64,000 nucleotides of DNA from Hymenobacter sp. DG25B (GCF_000801315.1 NZ_CP010054.1:2604001-2668000), one strand, 5' to 3'. Shown: positions 18,272 to 27,489, numbered from the stretch's first letter. A program made the numbers and translations. Notes: generated from the letters alone by a model not told the origin.

Positions 18272-19120
18272 TTAGTTCATGTTGCCCAGCACGGCCATGG
18301 AAGAAAGCGTGGGGCTGGCACTGCCGCCGGCAGGTTCCACCGTCATGGCAAAGGCCTGCGCGCTGGCAATGGATTTCATAAGCTGCACACTATCCCCCAC
18401 CATGGTAGCCTCGGCCAGCATACCGGCGTCAATGGGCTTGCCCTTATCCAGGGCCCACAGCTGATACTGTTTGCCTTCCGGGGGCTTGGGCAGGTTGCGC
18501 ACCTCTACGTATACAGCCCGGGTAGCGGGGTTAAAATGCACCTTGGCCTTAGCGCCTGGGGCGTTGGGTGTACCGGTCAGCTCTACCATGCGGTAGGCAT
18601 CATCCCGGAACATAGCCAGCTCGGCGGTGCGCTGGGTCAGCCGCTGCTGCACCACACGGGTATTGGCCGCCAGCTCGTCGCGGGAGCTTTGCATGGCTAC
18701 CAGCTCCTGAGAGGCATTCTGCCAGTTGCGGTAGAAAATAAAGTTGCTCACCAGCAGCAGCGCAACGGCAGCGGCCATCAGCCAGGTAAGCACCCGCCCC
18801 GTAGAGGGCGTCGCTTCCTGGGGCGGTGGCATGGCAATAACGCGGCCGGGCTCAGCTACGGGGGGTGCAGCGGTGGGCGGGGCATCGGCCTGAATAGCGG
18901 CCTGCCAGCCGGCCAGCACCCGTTCCCGCATGCCGGCGGGCGGCTGGGCGGCGTGGGCCAGCGCATAGCCATCCAGGGCCTGCGTAATCTGGTCTAGTTC
19001 CTGTCGAATCTCGGGGTAGGCAGCGGCCTGGTGCTCTACTTCCGCCTGCTCGCGCGGCGTGAGAGTCCCGAGCACATACTGCTCTAAAACGCCTGATTCG
19101 ATATATTCCTGAATGTTCAC
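18272..19120 (-). CDS. RskA-family anti-sigma factor
   Basis: A 282-residue single-pass membrane protein. The N-terminal 70 residues form the anti-sigma domain (SGVLEQYVLGTLTPREQAEVE). A transmembrane helix lies near 108-128 (TWLMAAAVALLLVSNFIF), followed by a coiled segment, and the C-terminal RskA domain (about 185-282) includes YVEVRNLPKPPEGKQYQLWA. It probably sequesters the ECF sigma factor encoded two bases upstream. RskA proteins are controlled by regulated proteolysis. No zinc-finger cysteines are present, as is typical for this subfamily. Confidence 0.9.
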   Translation of the reverse strand: MNIQEYIESGVLEQYVLGTLTPREQAEVEHQAAAYPEIRQELDQITQALDGYALAHAAQPPAGMRERVLAGWQAAIQADAPPTAAPPVAEPGRVIAMPPPQEATPSTGRVLTWLMAAAVALLLVSNFIFYRNWQNASQELVAMQSSRDELAANTRVVQQRLTQRTAELAMFRDDAYRMVELTGTPNAPGAKAKVHFNPATRAVYVEVRNLPKPPEGKQYQLWALDKGKPIDAGMLAEATMVGDSVQLMKSIASAQAFAMTVEPAGGSASPTLSSMAVLGNMN

Positions 19121-19122
19121 GG

Positions 19123-19677
19123 CTATCGAATCAGTTTTGCGAGTACTTTGATGGCGGCCCGGGCGCGGGTCTTAACGGTGCCGAGGGGTAAATTGAGTTC
19201 TTCTGCCACTTCACTTTGCGTAAAACCGCCGAAGTACAATAAGTCGATAATCTCTTTTTGCTCCGGATTGAGCTGTTTAGTTATCTCCTGTATCCCGATA
19301 TGCTCAGGGCGGAACGCCGTGGGGGCGGCCTGCCACTGTGCCGGGCTGTCTTCCAGCGGCTGTGTACGAGTACCTACGCGGTGCTGACGAGAGCGGATTT
19401 TGTCGATAGCTAAATTCCGACAAATGTTCAGCACCCAGGTAAACAGACGTCCCTTTGACGTATCGTAGCTCAGAAAGGAATGCCAGATTTTAACCAGTGC
19501 TTCCTGCAGCACGTCCTCGGCCTCTTCTTCTTTTTTTACAATACGAAGGATGACGCCATAAAGCGCGGTGCCATACTTATCGTAGAACACCGTCATGGCC
19601 GACTCGTCTCGGGTCCGCAGCCGCTGTACCAGCTGCTCTTCGGTGATGGAGGCTAATTCTGTGGAGGTTAAAGGCAC
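19123..19677 (-). CDS. ECF-type RNA polymerase sigma factor (RskA-controlled)
   Basis: A sigma-70 ECF factor of about 184 residues. Region 2 includes FYDKYGTALYGVILRIV, then EEAEDVLQEALVKIW; region 4 includes LNPEQKEIIDLLYFGGFTQSEVA, then a helix-turn-helix with GTVKTRARAAI. The frame is open far upstream on this strand, but that part is antisense to the aldehyde dehydrogenase gene. The GTG at 19677 is the best start, giving normal family length. A TACATTTG promoter element lies at 19731-19738. The stop is two bases from the RskA start, so both form one operon, ended by the hairpin at 18190-18248. Confidence 0.88.
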   Translation of the reverse strand: MPLTSTELASITEEQLVQRLRTRDESAMTVFYDKYGTALYGVILRIVKKEEEAEDVLQEALVKIWHSFLSYDTSKGRLFTWVLNICRNLAIDKIRSRQHRVGTRTQPLEDSPAQWQAAPTAFRPEHIGIQEITKQLNPEQKEIIDLLYFGGFTQSEVAEELNLPLGTVKTRARAAIKVLAKLIR

Positions 19678-19730
19678 AAAGTCTGCGTATAAGTAGGACG
19701 TTAAACCACACTGGGGGTCGAGCCTATGGC

Positions 19731-19738
19731 CAAATGTA
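19731..19738 (-). promoter_or_regulatory. Candidate -7 promoter element for the sigma/RskA operon
   Basis: On the minus strand this reads TACATTTG, an exact TAnnTTTG match about 54 bases upstream of the GTG at 19677. No clear -33 TTTG is visible. It lies in the divergent region shared with the aldehyde dehydrogenase gene. Confidence 0.4.
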
Positions 19739-19911
19739 ACATTTACCCCGGTTTCTTGCCACCTAAATACGCAAGGGGTCAACTTTGTTATATATTTTAT
19801 CACTCCTTGAAGACAAAGCAGCCTTTTAGCAGCCTTTGGGCCGCGGGCTGCGTAAGGCAAAACACCACTTCCCGAACCCAGGCGCCTTTTCGCCCCCTTG
19901 TCCTCCCGCAT

Positions 19912-21315
19912 ATGGCTATTGAATCTTTCAATCCCTATACCAACCGCACGCTCCGCCGCTTCCGGCCCTTCAGCTGGGCTAAAACCGAGCGCATCCTGAG
20001 CCAGACCCACCGGGAGGCCGCCCGCTGGCGCACCTCGTCCTTTGCGGAAAGAGCCGTGTGCCTGCAAGCCGCAGGCCGCCTGCTGCGGGAGCGGCAGGAT
20101 GAGCTGGCCCGCCTCATGGCCCTGGAAATGGGCAAGCCCATCAACGATGGCCGCGCCGAGGTGCTGAAATGCGCCCTTACCTGCGACTACTACGCCGAGC
20201 ATGCCGAGGAATTTCTGGCCGATGAGCTCATCAAAACCGAAGCCCGGCGCAGCCTTATCTCCCACGAGCCCCTGGGTGTGGTGCTGGCCGTGATGCCCTG
20301 GAACTTTCCTTTCTGGCAGGTAGTGCGCTTTGCAGCCCCGGCCCTTATGGCGGGCAATGTGGGCCTGCTGAAGCATGCTTCCAACGTGCCACAGTGCGCC
20401 CTGGCCCTGGAGAAGATTTTTCAGGATGCCGGCTTTCCCACCAACGCCTTCCGCACGCTGCTCATTGGGTCTGACCTGGTGGCCAAACTCATTGCCGACG
20501 ACCGGGTGCGGGCCGTTACGCTCACGGGCAGCGAGGCCGCCGGGGCTAGCGTGGCCGCCACGGCGGGCGCCAACATCAAGAAAACCGTGCTGGAGCTGGG
20601 CGGCTCCGATGCCTTTATTGTGCTGGCCGATGCCGACCTGGAGCTGGCCGCTAAAACTGCCGCCCAGGCCCGCATGATTAATGCCGGCCAGAGCTGCATT
20701 GCCGCTAAGCGCTTTATTGTGGAGAAACCCATTCTGAAGGATTTCATCAGCAAGCTGAAAACGCACTTGCTGGCCATGCGTACCGGCGACCCGCTGGAGG
20801 AAACCACCCAGTACGGTCCCCTGGCCCGCCCCGACCTGGCCGACGACCTCACCAAACAGGTAGAGGAATCGGTGAAGAAAGGGGCGCGCGTAGAGCTCTA
20901 TGGGGGGCAGTCTAAGCCTGGCACTGCTTTATTCCGGCCCGTTATTTTATCGAATGTGAAGCCCGGGCAGCCGGCCTACCACGAGGAGTTTTTTGGGCCG
21001 ATAGCGCTGGTGCTGGAAGCCCGGAACGCTGACCACGCTGTGCAGCTGGCCAACGACTCGCCCTTTGGCCTGGGTGCCGCCATCTGGACGCGGGATGTGC
21101 GCCGGGGCGAGGAGTTGGCGCGTCAGGTAGAGGCCGGCGCTGTGTTTGTGAATTCGTTGGTGAAGTCCTCCCCGGAAATGCCCTTTGGCGGCGTAAAGAA
21201 ATCGGGCTACGGGCGCGAGCTTTCCTACCTGGGCATTCGGGAGTTCGTCAATCAGAAAAGCATCTGGATTGCTGACGAGGCAGCGCCATCCGCTCACAAA
21301 ACCAAAATCGAATAG
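19912..21315 (+). CDS. NAD(P)-dependent aldehyde dehydrogenase, succinate-semialdehyde type
   Basis: A 467-residue aldehyde dehydrogenase. Diagnostic residues are PWNFP (129-133), the general base Glu228 in VLELGGSDAF, and the nucleophile Cys262 in NAGQSCIAAKRF. The NAGQSCIA context and length match the Sad/YneI branch of succinate-semialdehyde dehydrogenases, which oxidise the semialdehyde to succinate. Substrate specificity cannot be proven from sequence. The ATG at 19912 is used although the frame stays open upstream, because conserved sequence begins there. No GABA transaminase is nearby. Confidence 0.9.
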   Translation: MAIESFNPYTNRTLRRFRPFSWAKTERILSQTHREAARWRTSSFAERAVCLQAAGRLLRERQDELARLMALEMGKPINDGRAEVLKCALTCDYYAEHAEEFLADELIKTEARRSLISHEPLGVVLAVMPWNFPFWQVVRFAAPALMAGNVGLLKHASNVPQCALALEKIFQDAGFPTNAFRTLLIGSDLVAKLIADDRVRAVTLTGSEAAGASVAATAGANIKKTVLELGGSDAFIVLADADLELAAKTAAQARMINAGQSCIAAKRFIVEKPILKDFISKLKTHLLAMRTGDPLEETTQYGPLARPDLADDLTKQVEESVKKGARVELYGGQSKPGTALFRPVILSNVKPGQPAYHEEFFGPIALVLEARNADHAVQLANDSPFGLGAAIWTRDVRRGEELARQVEAGAVFVNSLVKSSPEMPFGGVKKSGYGRELSYLGIREFVNQKSIWIADEAAPSAHKTKIE

Positions 21316-21371
21316 CGGGTTGATAGGTACCTACAGGCTTTATCGAGTTGCGTTTTCTCTGCCAATAAGCA

Positions 21372-22136
21372 TCAGCAGTAACCCATCAGCTTATAAATGA
21401 GGTAACCGGCTACTTCATGCAGCAAGGTGGTCCAGCGCTCCAGGGCTTGGGCATTGGGTACCAGCCAGTAATCAGGCGTAGGGCTGGGGTCCCGGGTGAG
21501 GAAGCCGGCCGGAAAGGCGGTGGGGTGCAACCCGGCTTTCTCAAAGCAGCCCAGAGCCCGGCGTTGATGAAAGGCAGAGGTGATTAGCACCAAGGATTTA
21601 ATATCGGGGTGGGCCTGTAGCAGCTCCCGCGTGAACAGGGCATTTTCGCGGGTATTGCGGCTGCGGTCTTCTATCAGGATGTTGGCCGTGGGCACGGCAG
21701 CCAGCCGGAGCAGAATGGCCAGTTCGGCAGCTTCGGTTCGCTGGCTGCCCTGCAGGGCGCCCGAGCCGCCGGAAATAATAATGTAGCGGATACGACCAGC
21801 CCGGTACAGCCACAGCGTATGCAGGAGGCGGTCGGCGCCTTCGCTCAGATACACCCGGTCGTGGGGCGACTTTTTTCCGTTGGCAATGCCCGTGAGCAGT
21901 ATGCCGGCATCGTGGGGGGCAATGCGGCTCAGGGGCACCGGCGGCAGTTCCCAGGCCAGCAGGGCCGCGTTGGCCAGGGCCAGGTTGGTACCGATAATAG
22001 CAATGGCCAGTGCCGCCAGCCGCCAGCGGCGGCGCCAGAGGGCCCGGCGGTCCAGCACGGCCGCCAGCAGGAGCAGAACAAGCCAGAGGGCCGGCATCAG
22101 GGCCCAATCCAGCACTTTGGAAAGCACGAAGAACAT
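21372..22136 (-). CDS. YdcF/ElyC-family DUF218 membrane protein
   Basis: A 254-residue protein with two N-terminal transmembrane helices (about 13-28 and 40-60) followed by a DUF218 domain (about 75-225), including GILLTG, IIISGGSG, RSRNTRENALFTRELL and LVLITSAFHQRRAL. DUF218 proteins such as SanA and ElyC affect cell-envelope integrity and peptidoglycan or lipid-carrier use in E. coli; the reaction is not settled. It converges on the aldehyde dehydrogenase gene. The upstream neighbours (22187-22608) are on the same strand. Confidence 0.85.
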   Translation of the reverse strand: MFFVLSKVLDWALMPALWLVLLLLAAVLDRRALWRRRWRLAALAIAIIGTNLALANAALLAWELPPVPLSRIAPHDAGILLTGIANGKKSPHDRVYLSEGADRLLHTLWLYRAGRIRYIIISGGSGALQGSQRTEAAELAILLRLAAVPTANILIEDRSRNTRENALFTRELLQAHPDIKSLVLITSAFHQRRALGCFEKAGLHPTAFPAGFLTRDPSPTPDYWLVPNAQALERWTTLLHEVAGYLIYKLMGYC

Positions 22137-22186
22137 GGCCGCGAAGCTACCGCGAATTCCTCACCTGCGCTTAACAGCGCCGTTTG

Positions 22187-22270
22187 CTAGCGAAAGAACA
22201 GAAACAGCAGGGCCAGCGTCAGCAGAAAAAAGCCCAAGGCAACAATATCCTTATGCACCCGAAAGCGCAT
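22187..22270 (-). CDS. Putative 27-residue membrane microprotein coupled to thioredoxin
   Basis: A 27-residue ORF starts with an ATG whose A is the last base of the upstream thioredoxin-like gene's TAA (TAATG overlap). This arrangement is typical of translational coupling. The peptide has a short basic N-terminus (MRFRVHKD) followed by an unbroken hydrophobic run rich in Leu and Phe, ending with Arg, so one membrane helix is likely. I recognise no family. Support is the exact start/stop overlap and the coherent membrane pattern; chance is possible for so short an ORF. Confidence 0.5.
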   Translation of the reverse strand: MRFRVHKDIVALGFFLLTLALLFLFFR

Positions 22271-22608
22271 TACGATGCTTTAGGCATATAGTGGCGCAGC
22301 CGCAGAATCATGTTCTTCACTTCTTCTTCGGTAAACAGCGTGTCGCACTCCAATAGCTGACCCTGGCAGTAGGACACGAAGAATGGGGCTACTTTCTCCT
22401 GCATCATTTGTTTGGCTACCGGGTTTTCTTCCGAGTTCAGCCGCACAAACAGGATATTTTCAAAAGCCGGATCATCGGATAAACGGATGAAAGGCTTGGT
22501 CAGCTGCTCGCAGGTAGGACAATTATCGGAAGTAAACTTGGCAAAAACCTTCTGCCTTTCGTGGGTCAGACGGCGGAGGACCTCATCATGGGTATCCAGT
22601 ATACGCAT
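22270..22608 (-). CDS. Thioredoxin-fold protein
   Basis: A 112-residue cytosolic thioredoxin-like protein. The redox motif is CPTC in TSDNCPTCEQL, near residues 29-32, in the expected place after the first strand (KVFAKFTSD). Later segments FENILFVRLNSEENPVAKQ and KVAPFFVSYCQGQ correspond to the central strands and the cis-proline loop (VAPFF). It could reduce peroxiredoxins such as the nearby Bcp, but that is inference. The ATG at 22608 is preferred; an in-frame start at 22770 would add unconserved residues. The stop overlaps a small downstream membrane ORF. Confidence 0.82.
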   Translation of the reverse strand: MRILDTHDEVLRRLTHERQKVFAKFTSDNCPTCEQLTKPFIRLSDDPAFENILFVRLNSEENPVAKQMMQEKVAPFFVSYCQGQLLECDTLFTEEEVKNMILRLRHYMPKAS

Positions 22609-23021
22609 AGGTGGTGTTGCAATAATAGAAAGTGAAGTACGGCCCCTTGGCACACACGCATACACCAGAATAGGCCGAATAAATCCCCTGCATCTGCTTA
22701 ATCCATGTAAATTACTGACAATAAAAAGATTAAAGTCTATATAGCTTTTTCTGGCTTCTCCCGGTATCAATTGCTTTGCCCCTTCAGCTTATACTGAGTG
22801 TTGTGCCTATGCATAAGCCATTTCTTAACCTGATATTCACCGACGTCATTATAAGCACTAGCACTCATCATTTTATATATCTAAAAATCAGCATATTGAT
22901 TATTGGTTTGTCTTTTTTTATTTGTCCGAGGCATCCTTTAGCGGTCCTTCTGTCTCTTGGTTATTGAATTGATATTGAGTTTTGTAGGCATAATGGATTT
23001 GTGTTAACTACACCAAAAGCC
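22609..23021. other. AT-rich intergenic region
   Basis: This 413-base gap is clearly richer in A and T than its surroundings, especially 22830-22990. It separates the minus-strand thioredoxin gene from a small plus-strand ORF. I see no tRNA, no protein of recognisable family and no IS ends. It may be a promoter region or a low-G+C insertion remnant. Confidence 0.5.
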
Positions 23022-23141
23022 ATGACCAATACCGCAACACGTTATTCGCTTCTGGAGCAAAAGCACGAGCAGGTAAACCGCCTGCTGCGCACCTGGACCC
23101 TGGTGGGCGCCTCCCTGCTAACGCTGGCAGTTCTCACCTGA
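23022..23141 (+). CDS. Putative 39-residue small membrane protein
   Basis: A 39-residue ORF begins with MTNTATRYSLLEQ and has a polar, charged N-terminal half (EQKHEQVNRLLR) and a hydrophobic C-terminal half (WTLVGASLLTLAVL) that could form one membrane helix. It lies in otherwise AT-rich non-coding sequence, yet its own base composition and third-position G+C resemble real genes here. No family is recognised. Confidence 0.42.
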   Translation: MTNTATRYSLLEQKHEQVNRLLRTWTLVGASLLTLAVLT

Positions 23142-23174
23142 TTCTCCGGCCGGTGTGGTGCCTGCCTTCTCATA

Positions 23175-23203
23175 GCCTTGCTCTGCCGCTGGTGTGCTAT
23201 TTT
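23175..23203 (+). promoter_or_regulatory. Candidate promoter of the nuclease gene
   Basis: CTTG at 23175-23178 and TATTTTTG at 23196-23203 are separated by 17 bases. The second is an exact TAnnTTTG -7 match; the first misses one base of TTTG and the spacing is slightly short. Transcription would begin just before the ATG at 23227. Confidence 0.5.
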
Positions 23204-23226
23204 TGCGCGGCTTATTTACCCTGATC

Positions 23227-24615
23227 ATGCGCGCTATGCTGCCTCTCACCAGTCTTCTGCTGGGCCTTTCTATTCTGGCTTGTTCTCCGCAGCAACCCCA
23301 GACCCCGCCTACGGAACAGCCGGCGCAAACGCCCGCCGTTGGCCGCTTCCCCGAAACCTTTGAGGCTGGCAGCAAAACCGCTTATGCCGAGGCAGATGAG
23401 CAGTTGAGCTCCGGCACCTGGCACTTCACAGATGCCCTGATTGGCTCCGCCCCCGCCGACCATAAAAACGGCATGCACGCTGCCCGTTTGCGGGGCCAGG
23501 GTCGGCTGCGCATGAATTTCGATGCTCCGGCCACGGTGCGCTCCATTCGCATCAGCGCCGCCAGCTACGGCACCGATGGCGCCAGCACCTGGGAAGTATG
23601 GGCCAGCCAGGATGGCGGCCGCCTCTTTTCCCGCCTAGGCCAGCCGGTGCGCACCAGCGGAGCCCAGCTGGTAACGGCTATTTTCCCGGTAGCCGCCACC
23701 CGGCCCTTCCGCCTGGAAATCCGCAAGACCGACGGCGGCAGTGCCCGCCTGAATCTGGATGATATTACGCTGGAAACCACGGCGGGAAGCGCGCCGGCGG
23801 CCGTTACGCCTGCTCCCGCTCAGAACCGACCCCAGGCCGATGCCGTGGTGGTCAGCCGCGACGATAATATGGCGCTGGGCAACCCCAGTGGGGCCACCGG
23901 CAGCCTTGATAACCCCACCAACTACCTGATGGTGAAGCCGCAATACACGCTGAGCTACAACGCGCTGCGCGGCACGCCTACCTGGGTAAGCTGGCACCTC
24001 AACCGGGCCTGGATGGGCAGCGCCCCGCGCCAGGATGACTTCCGCCCCGACCCCGCCCTGCCGCGCCAGTTTTACCAGGTAACGCCGCGCAGCTACGCCG
24101 GCGGCGGTTTCGACCGGGGCCACAACTGCCCCTCCGCCGACCGCACCACCGACCTGGACGACAACTCGGCCACCTTCCTGATGACCAACATGATTCCGCA
24201 GGCCGGCAATAACAACCAGCGCACCTGGTCTAAGCTGGAGGAATATGCCCGCTCCCTGGTGCAGCGCGGCAACGAGGTATACATCATCATGGGCAGCTAC
24301 GGCAAGGGCGGCACCGGCACCGCCGGCTTTGCTACCACCCTGGATAATGGCCACGTAACGGTGCCCGCCCGGGTGTGGAAAGTGCTGGTCGTCCTCCCCG
24401 AAGGCGCCGATGACCTCACCCGCATCAGCAACGGCAAAGCCCGCATTATTGCGGTAGACACGCCCAACGACCAAAGCGTGAACCCCGACTGGAGCCGCTA
24501 CCGAGTTTCCGTTGATGCCATTGAAAATGCTACCGGCCTGGATTTGCTAAGTAAGGTACCCACTGTGGTGCAGGAGCGGCTGGAAAGCCAGGTAGACACG
24601 GGCACAACCAAATAG
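23227..24615 (+). CDS. DNA/RNA non-specific endonuclease (NucA type), lipoprotein
   Basis: A 462-residue exported nuclease. A lipoprotein signal peptide (LSILAC) comes first, then a beta-sandwich-like domain (about 35-200), then the beta-beta-alpha-metal nuclease domain of the NucA/Serratia family (about 225-450). The catalytic motif is DRGH with His299 in FDRGHNCPSADR, and the metal-binding Asn lies in the NMIPQAGNNNQRTW segment. It should degrade DNA and RNA in the periplasm or at the surface, perhaps for nucleotide scavenging. The upstream in-frame start at 23194 falls in the promoter, so 23227 is used. A NuiA-like inhibitor domain is encoded about 4 kb downstream. Confidence 0.92.
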   Translation: MRAMLPLTSLLLGLSILACSPQQPQTPPTEQPAQTPAVGRFPETFEAGSKTAYAEADEQLSSGTWHFTDALIGSAPADHKNGMHAARLRGQGRLRMNFDAPATVRSIRISAASYGTDGASTWEVWASQDGGRLFSRLGQPVRTSGAQLVTAIFPVAATRPFRLEIRKTDGGSARLNLDDITLETTAGSAPAAVTPAPAQNRPQADAVVVSRDDNMALGNPSGATGSLDNPTNYLMVKPQYTLSYNALRGTPTWVSWHLNRAWMGSAPRQDDFRPDPALPRQFYQVTPRSYAGGGFDRGHNCPSADRTTDLDDNSATFLMTNMIPQAGNNNQRTWSKLEEYARSLVQRGNEVYIIMGSYGKGGTGTAGFATTLDNGHVTVPARVWKVLVVLPEGADDLTRISNGKARIIAVDTPNDQSVNPDWSRYRVSVDAIENATGLDLLSKVPTVVQERLESQVDTGTTK

Positions 24616-24876
24616 CCGTTTTGGACTTCAGAAATGTATACCTCTTACTGATCAATGAAATACCTTATCCTTTTTTTAGGTAAACAATAGCAGTCTACCG
24701 CTGGTTATGCGGGCACTTCTCCCCGGAACACCTCCGGCAGCGTGCCTTATTTGTGCTATTCTTATATTTAATTATTTGTGTTGATTGTCAAATACTTATA
24801 TTAAATATCATGGGTTCATAAAGTATCAGCGGTACCTTGCACGATTGATTTAGAAGTACGTTGGATTTAGGTGCGC

Positions 24877-27384
24877 ATGCAAAAATTTACTCTATTAGGA
24901 ATCCTGTTCTTTTTACTGACAGCTCCGGTTTCATTTGCTCAACGAATTGTATTTAGCGGACATGTCACGGAGGCCGCTACGGGGCAGCCTGTACCTTTTG
25001 CCTCCGTGTTTGTGCGCGGTACCAGCCTGGGAGCTACGGCCGATGAAAATGGTCGTTTCCAGCTCACCGTTCCCCAACCGGTTGATTCGCTTACGGCTGG
25101 CGCGGTAGGTTTCCGGCCGCTTAGCCGGAAGGTTTCCCGGCAGCCACAGCAAACGGTGGGCTTCGCCCTAAAAAGCAGCACGTTTGCGCTGGGCGAAGTA
25201 ACGGTGCATGGGGGCGAGAACCCGGCCTTCGCTATTTTGCGCAAGGTGCAGGCCCACAAGAAAGAGCACGACAAAGCCCAGCTGGGTTCATTTGAGTTCG
25301 ATAGCTACAACCGCGTTGAGGTTTCCTTATCTGATGTAACGGCCCGTCTGGCAAAGCAAAAGGTTATCCGGGATATGACCTCCGTGGCGCAGACGGTGGG
25401 CGAAATGGAGCGCAACGCCAGCGGCAAGCCCACGGTGCCGGTGTTTGCCTCCGAGGTGCTCTCGCGCTACTACGTGCGGCACCGGCCCAACCGGGAGCGG
25501 GAAGATATCAAGCACTCCCAGCTGCACGGCGTGGCTCCGCGGGATGGTTCGGTGCTGTCGCAGGTGCTGGGCTCCTCGTTTCAGGATTACGACTTCTACC
25601 CCAACTGGCAGATTGTGATGGGGAAAGACTTCATTTCCCCCATTGCCGAGGGCTGGCGCATCACTTATGACTACGACCTGGAAGACTCCGTGTTGGTGGG
25701 CCAGGACCGCTGCTACCAGCTGAAGGTATTTCCGCGGCGGCCGCAGGATCTGGCATTTACCGGCCGCATCTGGATTACGATGAAAGACTATGCTCTGCGC
25801 CGCGTAGACCTGAGCGTAGACCCCAAGGCCAACATCAATTTCGTGGATCAGATTCGGGTGTACCAGGATCTGGCACCGACTCCGGCCGGGCCCTGGCTGC
25901 CACAGCGCACCCGCGTGGTAGTGGGCCTCAAACCCAATAAAAAGCAAACTGGCCTGCTGGTGCGCTTTAACACGGTCAATTCCAACTTCGCCACAGATCA
26001 ACCCCACGAGGCCAAGTTCTATGAGCAGCCGTTTGCCTCCGCGGTAGATGCGCTGGAGGTGCCGGCCGGGTTCTGGAACCAGCATCGGCCCGATACCTTG
26101 TCGGCGCAGGAAGTACGCACGCTCACGGCCCTGGATTCGGTAGGGAAGCTGCGCTCGGTGCAGTCGGCGCTGGAACTGGCCGATTTGCTGGTGACGGGCT
26201 ATAAGCAGGTGGGTAAGCTGGAAATCGGCCCCATTCCCAGCCTGTATACTTATAACAACGTGGAAGGCAGCCGCCTGCAGGTAGGCTTCCGCACCACCGG
26301 CGACCTGAGCCCGAACTGGTTTGCGCGTACTTACGTGGCCTACGGGACCAAAGACCGGGACGTGAAATATGGCCTCTCCGGCTACCGGATTCTGGCCCGG
26401 CGCAACTGGACGCTGCTGCGCTTTGAGCGCAGCCACGATGTAGATCAGGTAGCGCTGCTGGACAACGACTATGCCATTGAAAACCCGCTGTTTGATGCCG
26501 CCGTGCGCTTTGGTAACATTAAGCCGGGCCGGCCGCTGTGGCGCGATGTTACCGGCCTCTCAGCCCAGTCCGACCTGTTCCACGGCTTCACGCAGAAGCT
26601 CACGCTGCGCCACCAACGCTTCGATCCGCTCTACGATTTCGCCTACTATACCAGCGACCTGCACCAGCCCGGCGCCCCCACGGCCGATAAGTTCTCCTTA
26701 TCCGAAGTTATTCTGGAGTCGCGCTACGCCCCCGATGAGGTGCTGATTCAGAACAAAAACCGGCGCTACGCAGTGGGGCTGCGCAAATGGCCGGTCTTCA
26801 CGTTCCGCTACACGCTGGGCATTGATAATGTACTGGGCAGCGACTTCCAGTATCAGAAATTTAACCTGCTGGTTGCGCAAAGCCTGCCGCTGGGACAACT
26901 GGGCCGCACCGAGTATACCCTGGATGCGGGCTACATTCCCAGCACGGTGCCGTACCCGGTGCTGAAAACGCACCTGGGCAATGAGTCGCCCATTTATACC
27001 AGCAATGCCTATAACCTGATGCGCTACTTTGAGTTTGTGAGCGACCGGTATGCTTCCCTGCACGCCGAGCACTACTTTGAAGGGCTGTTCATCAACTCCG
27101 TACCCCTGCTGAAAAAGCTCGACTGGCGCCTGCTGGCCTCGGCCAACGTGCTGTATGGCGGCGTGAGCGAGGCCAACCGCCGCGCCACGCCCACCGTGGA
27201 TTCCCAGGGCCAGAACCTGCCTACTTTCCGCCCGCTGGGCACGGCGCCATATGTGGAAATGGGCTACGGCGTGGAGAATATCTTCAAGGTGCTGCGCGTC
27301 GATTTCATTCACCGCCTGACTTACCTGGATAATCCCGGCGCTAAGAATTTCGGAGTGAAAGTATGCGCTCAGTTTAAGCTGTAG
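24877..27384 (+). CDS. DUF5686 / carboxypeptidase-regulatory-like domain protein
   Basis: An 835-residue exported outer-membrane-type protein. After the signal peptide (ending SFAQ) comes a CarboxypepD_reg-like beta domain (about 25-110: FSGHVTEAATGQPVPFASVFV), then the DUF5686 region with LGEVTVHGGENPAFAILRKVQAHKK and a long C-terminal part with alternating strands typical of a beta barrel. The family is widespread in Bacteroidota and of unknown function; the N-terminal domain resembles that of TonB-dependent receptors, but no plug domain is seen. A GTG at 24871 is possible but ATG at 24877 is preferred. A strong terminator follows. Confidence 0.85.
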   Translation: MQKFTLLGILFFLLTAPVSFAQRIVFSGHVTEAATGQPVPFASVFVRGTSLGATADENGRFQLTVPQPVDSLTAGAVGFRPLSRKVSRQPQQTVGFALKSSTFALGEVTVHGGENPAFAILRKVQAHKKEHDKAQLGSFEFDSYNRVEVSLSDVTARLAKQKVIRDMTSVAQTVGEMERNASGKPTVPVFASEVLSRYYVRHRPNREREDIKHSQLHGVAPRDGSVLSQVLGSSFQDYDFYPNWQIVMGKDFISPIAEGWRITYDYDLEDSVLVGQDRCYQLKVFPRRPQDLAFTGRIWITMKDYALRRVDLSVDPKANINFVDQIRVYQDLAPTPAGPWLPQRTRVVVGLKPNKKQTGLLVRFNTVNSNFATDQPHEAKFYEQPFASAVDALEVPAGFWNQHRPDTLSAQEVRTLTALDSVGKLRSVQSALELADLLVTGYKQVGKLEIGPIPSLYTYNNVEGSRLQVGFRTTGDLSPNWFARTYVAYGTKDRDVKYGLSGYRILARRNWTLLRFERSHDVDQVALLDNDYAIENPLFDAAVRFGNIKPGRPLWRDVTGLSAQSDLFHGFTQKLTLRHQRFDPLYDFAYYTSDLHQPGAPTADKFSLSEVILESRYAPDEVLIQNKNRRYAVGLRKWPVFTFRYTLGIDNVLGSDFQYQKFNLLVAQSLPLGQLGRTEYTLDAGYIPSTVPYPVLKTHLGNESPIYTSNAYNLMRYFEFVSDRYASLHAEHYFEGLFINSVPLLKKLDWRLLASANVLYGGVSEANRRATPTVDSQGQNLPTFRPLGTAPYVEMGYGVENIFKVLRVDFIHRLTYLDNPGAKNFGVKVCAQFKL

Positions 27385-27404
27385 CCTAAACACCACCTGT
27401 ATCC

Positions 27405-27446
27405 GTTGCCCCAACGTGCCCGCCATGTTGGGGCAACTGTTTTTTG
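27405..27446 (+). terminator. Intrinsic terminator after the DUF5686 gene
   Basis: A perfect 11-base stem, GTTGCCCCAAC (27405-27415) with GTTGGGGCAAC (27427-27437), is followed by TGTTTTTT. Confidence 0.9.
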
Positions 27447-27489
27447 GGCTGAAACTGTAATTTGCCGCCTCCTTACTTTTCCCGCGGCC

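Noticed and set aside
19678..20766. Long upstream extension of the ECF sigma factor frame on the minus strand
   Set aside because: It lies antisense to the aldehyde dehydrogenase gene and shows no sigma-factor or other domain; a GTG at 19677 gives normal sigma-factor length.
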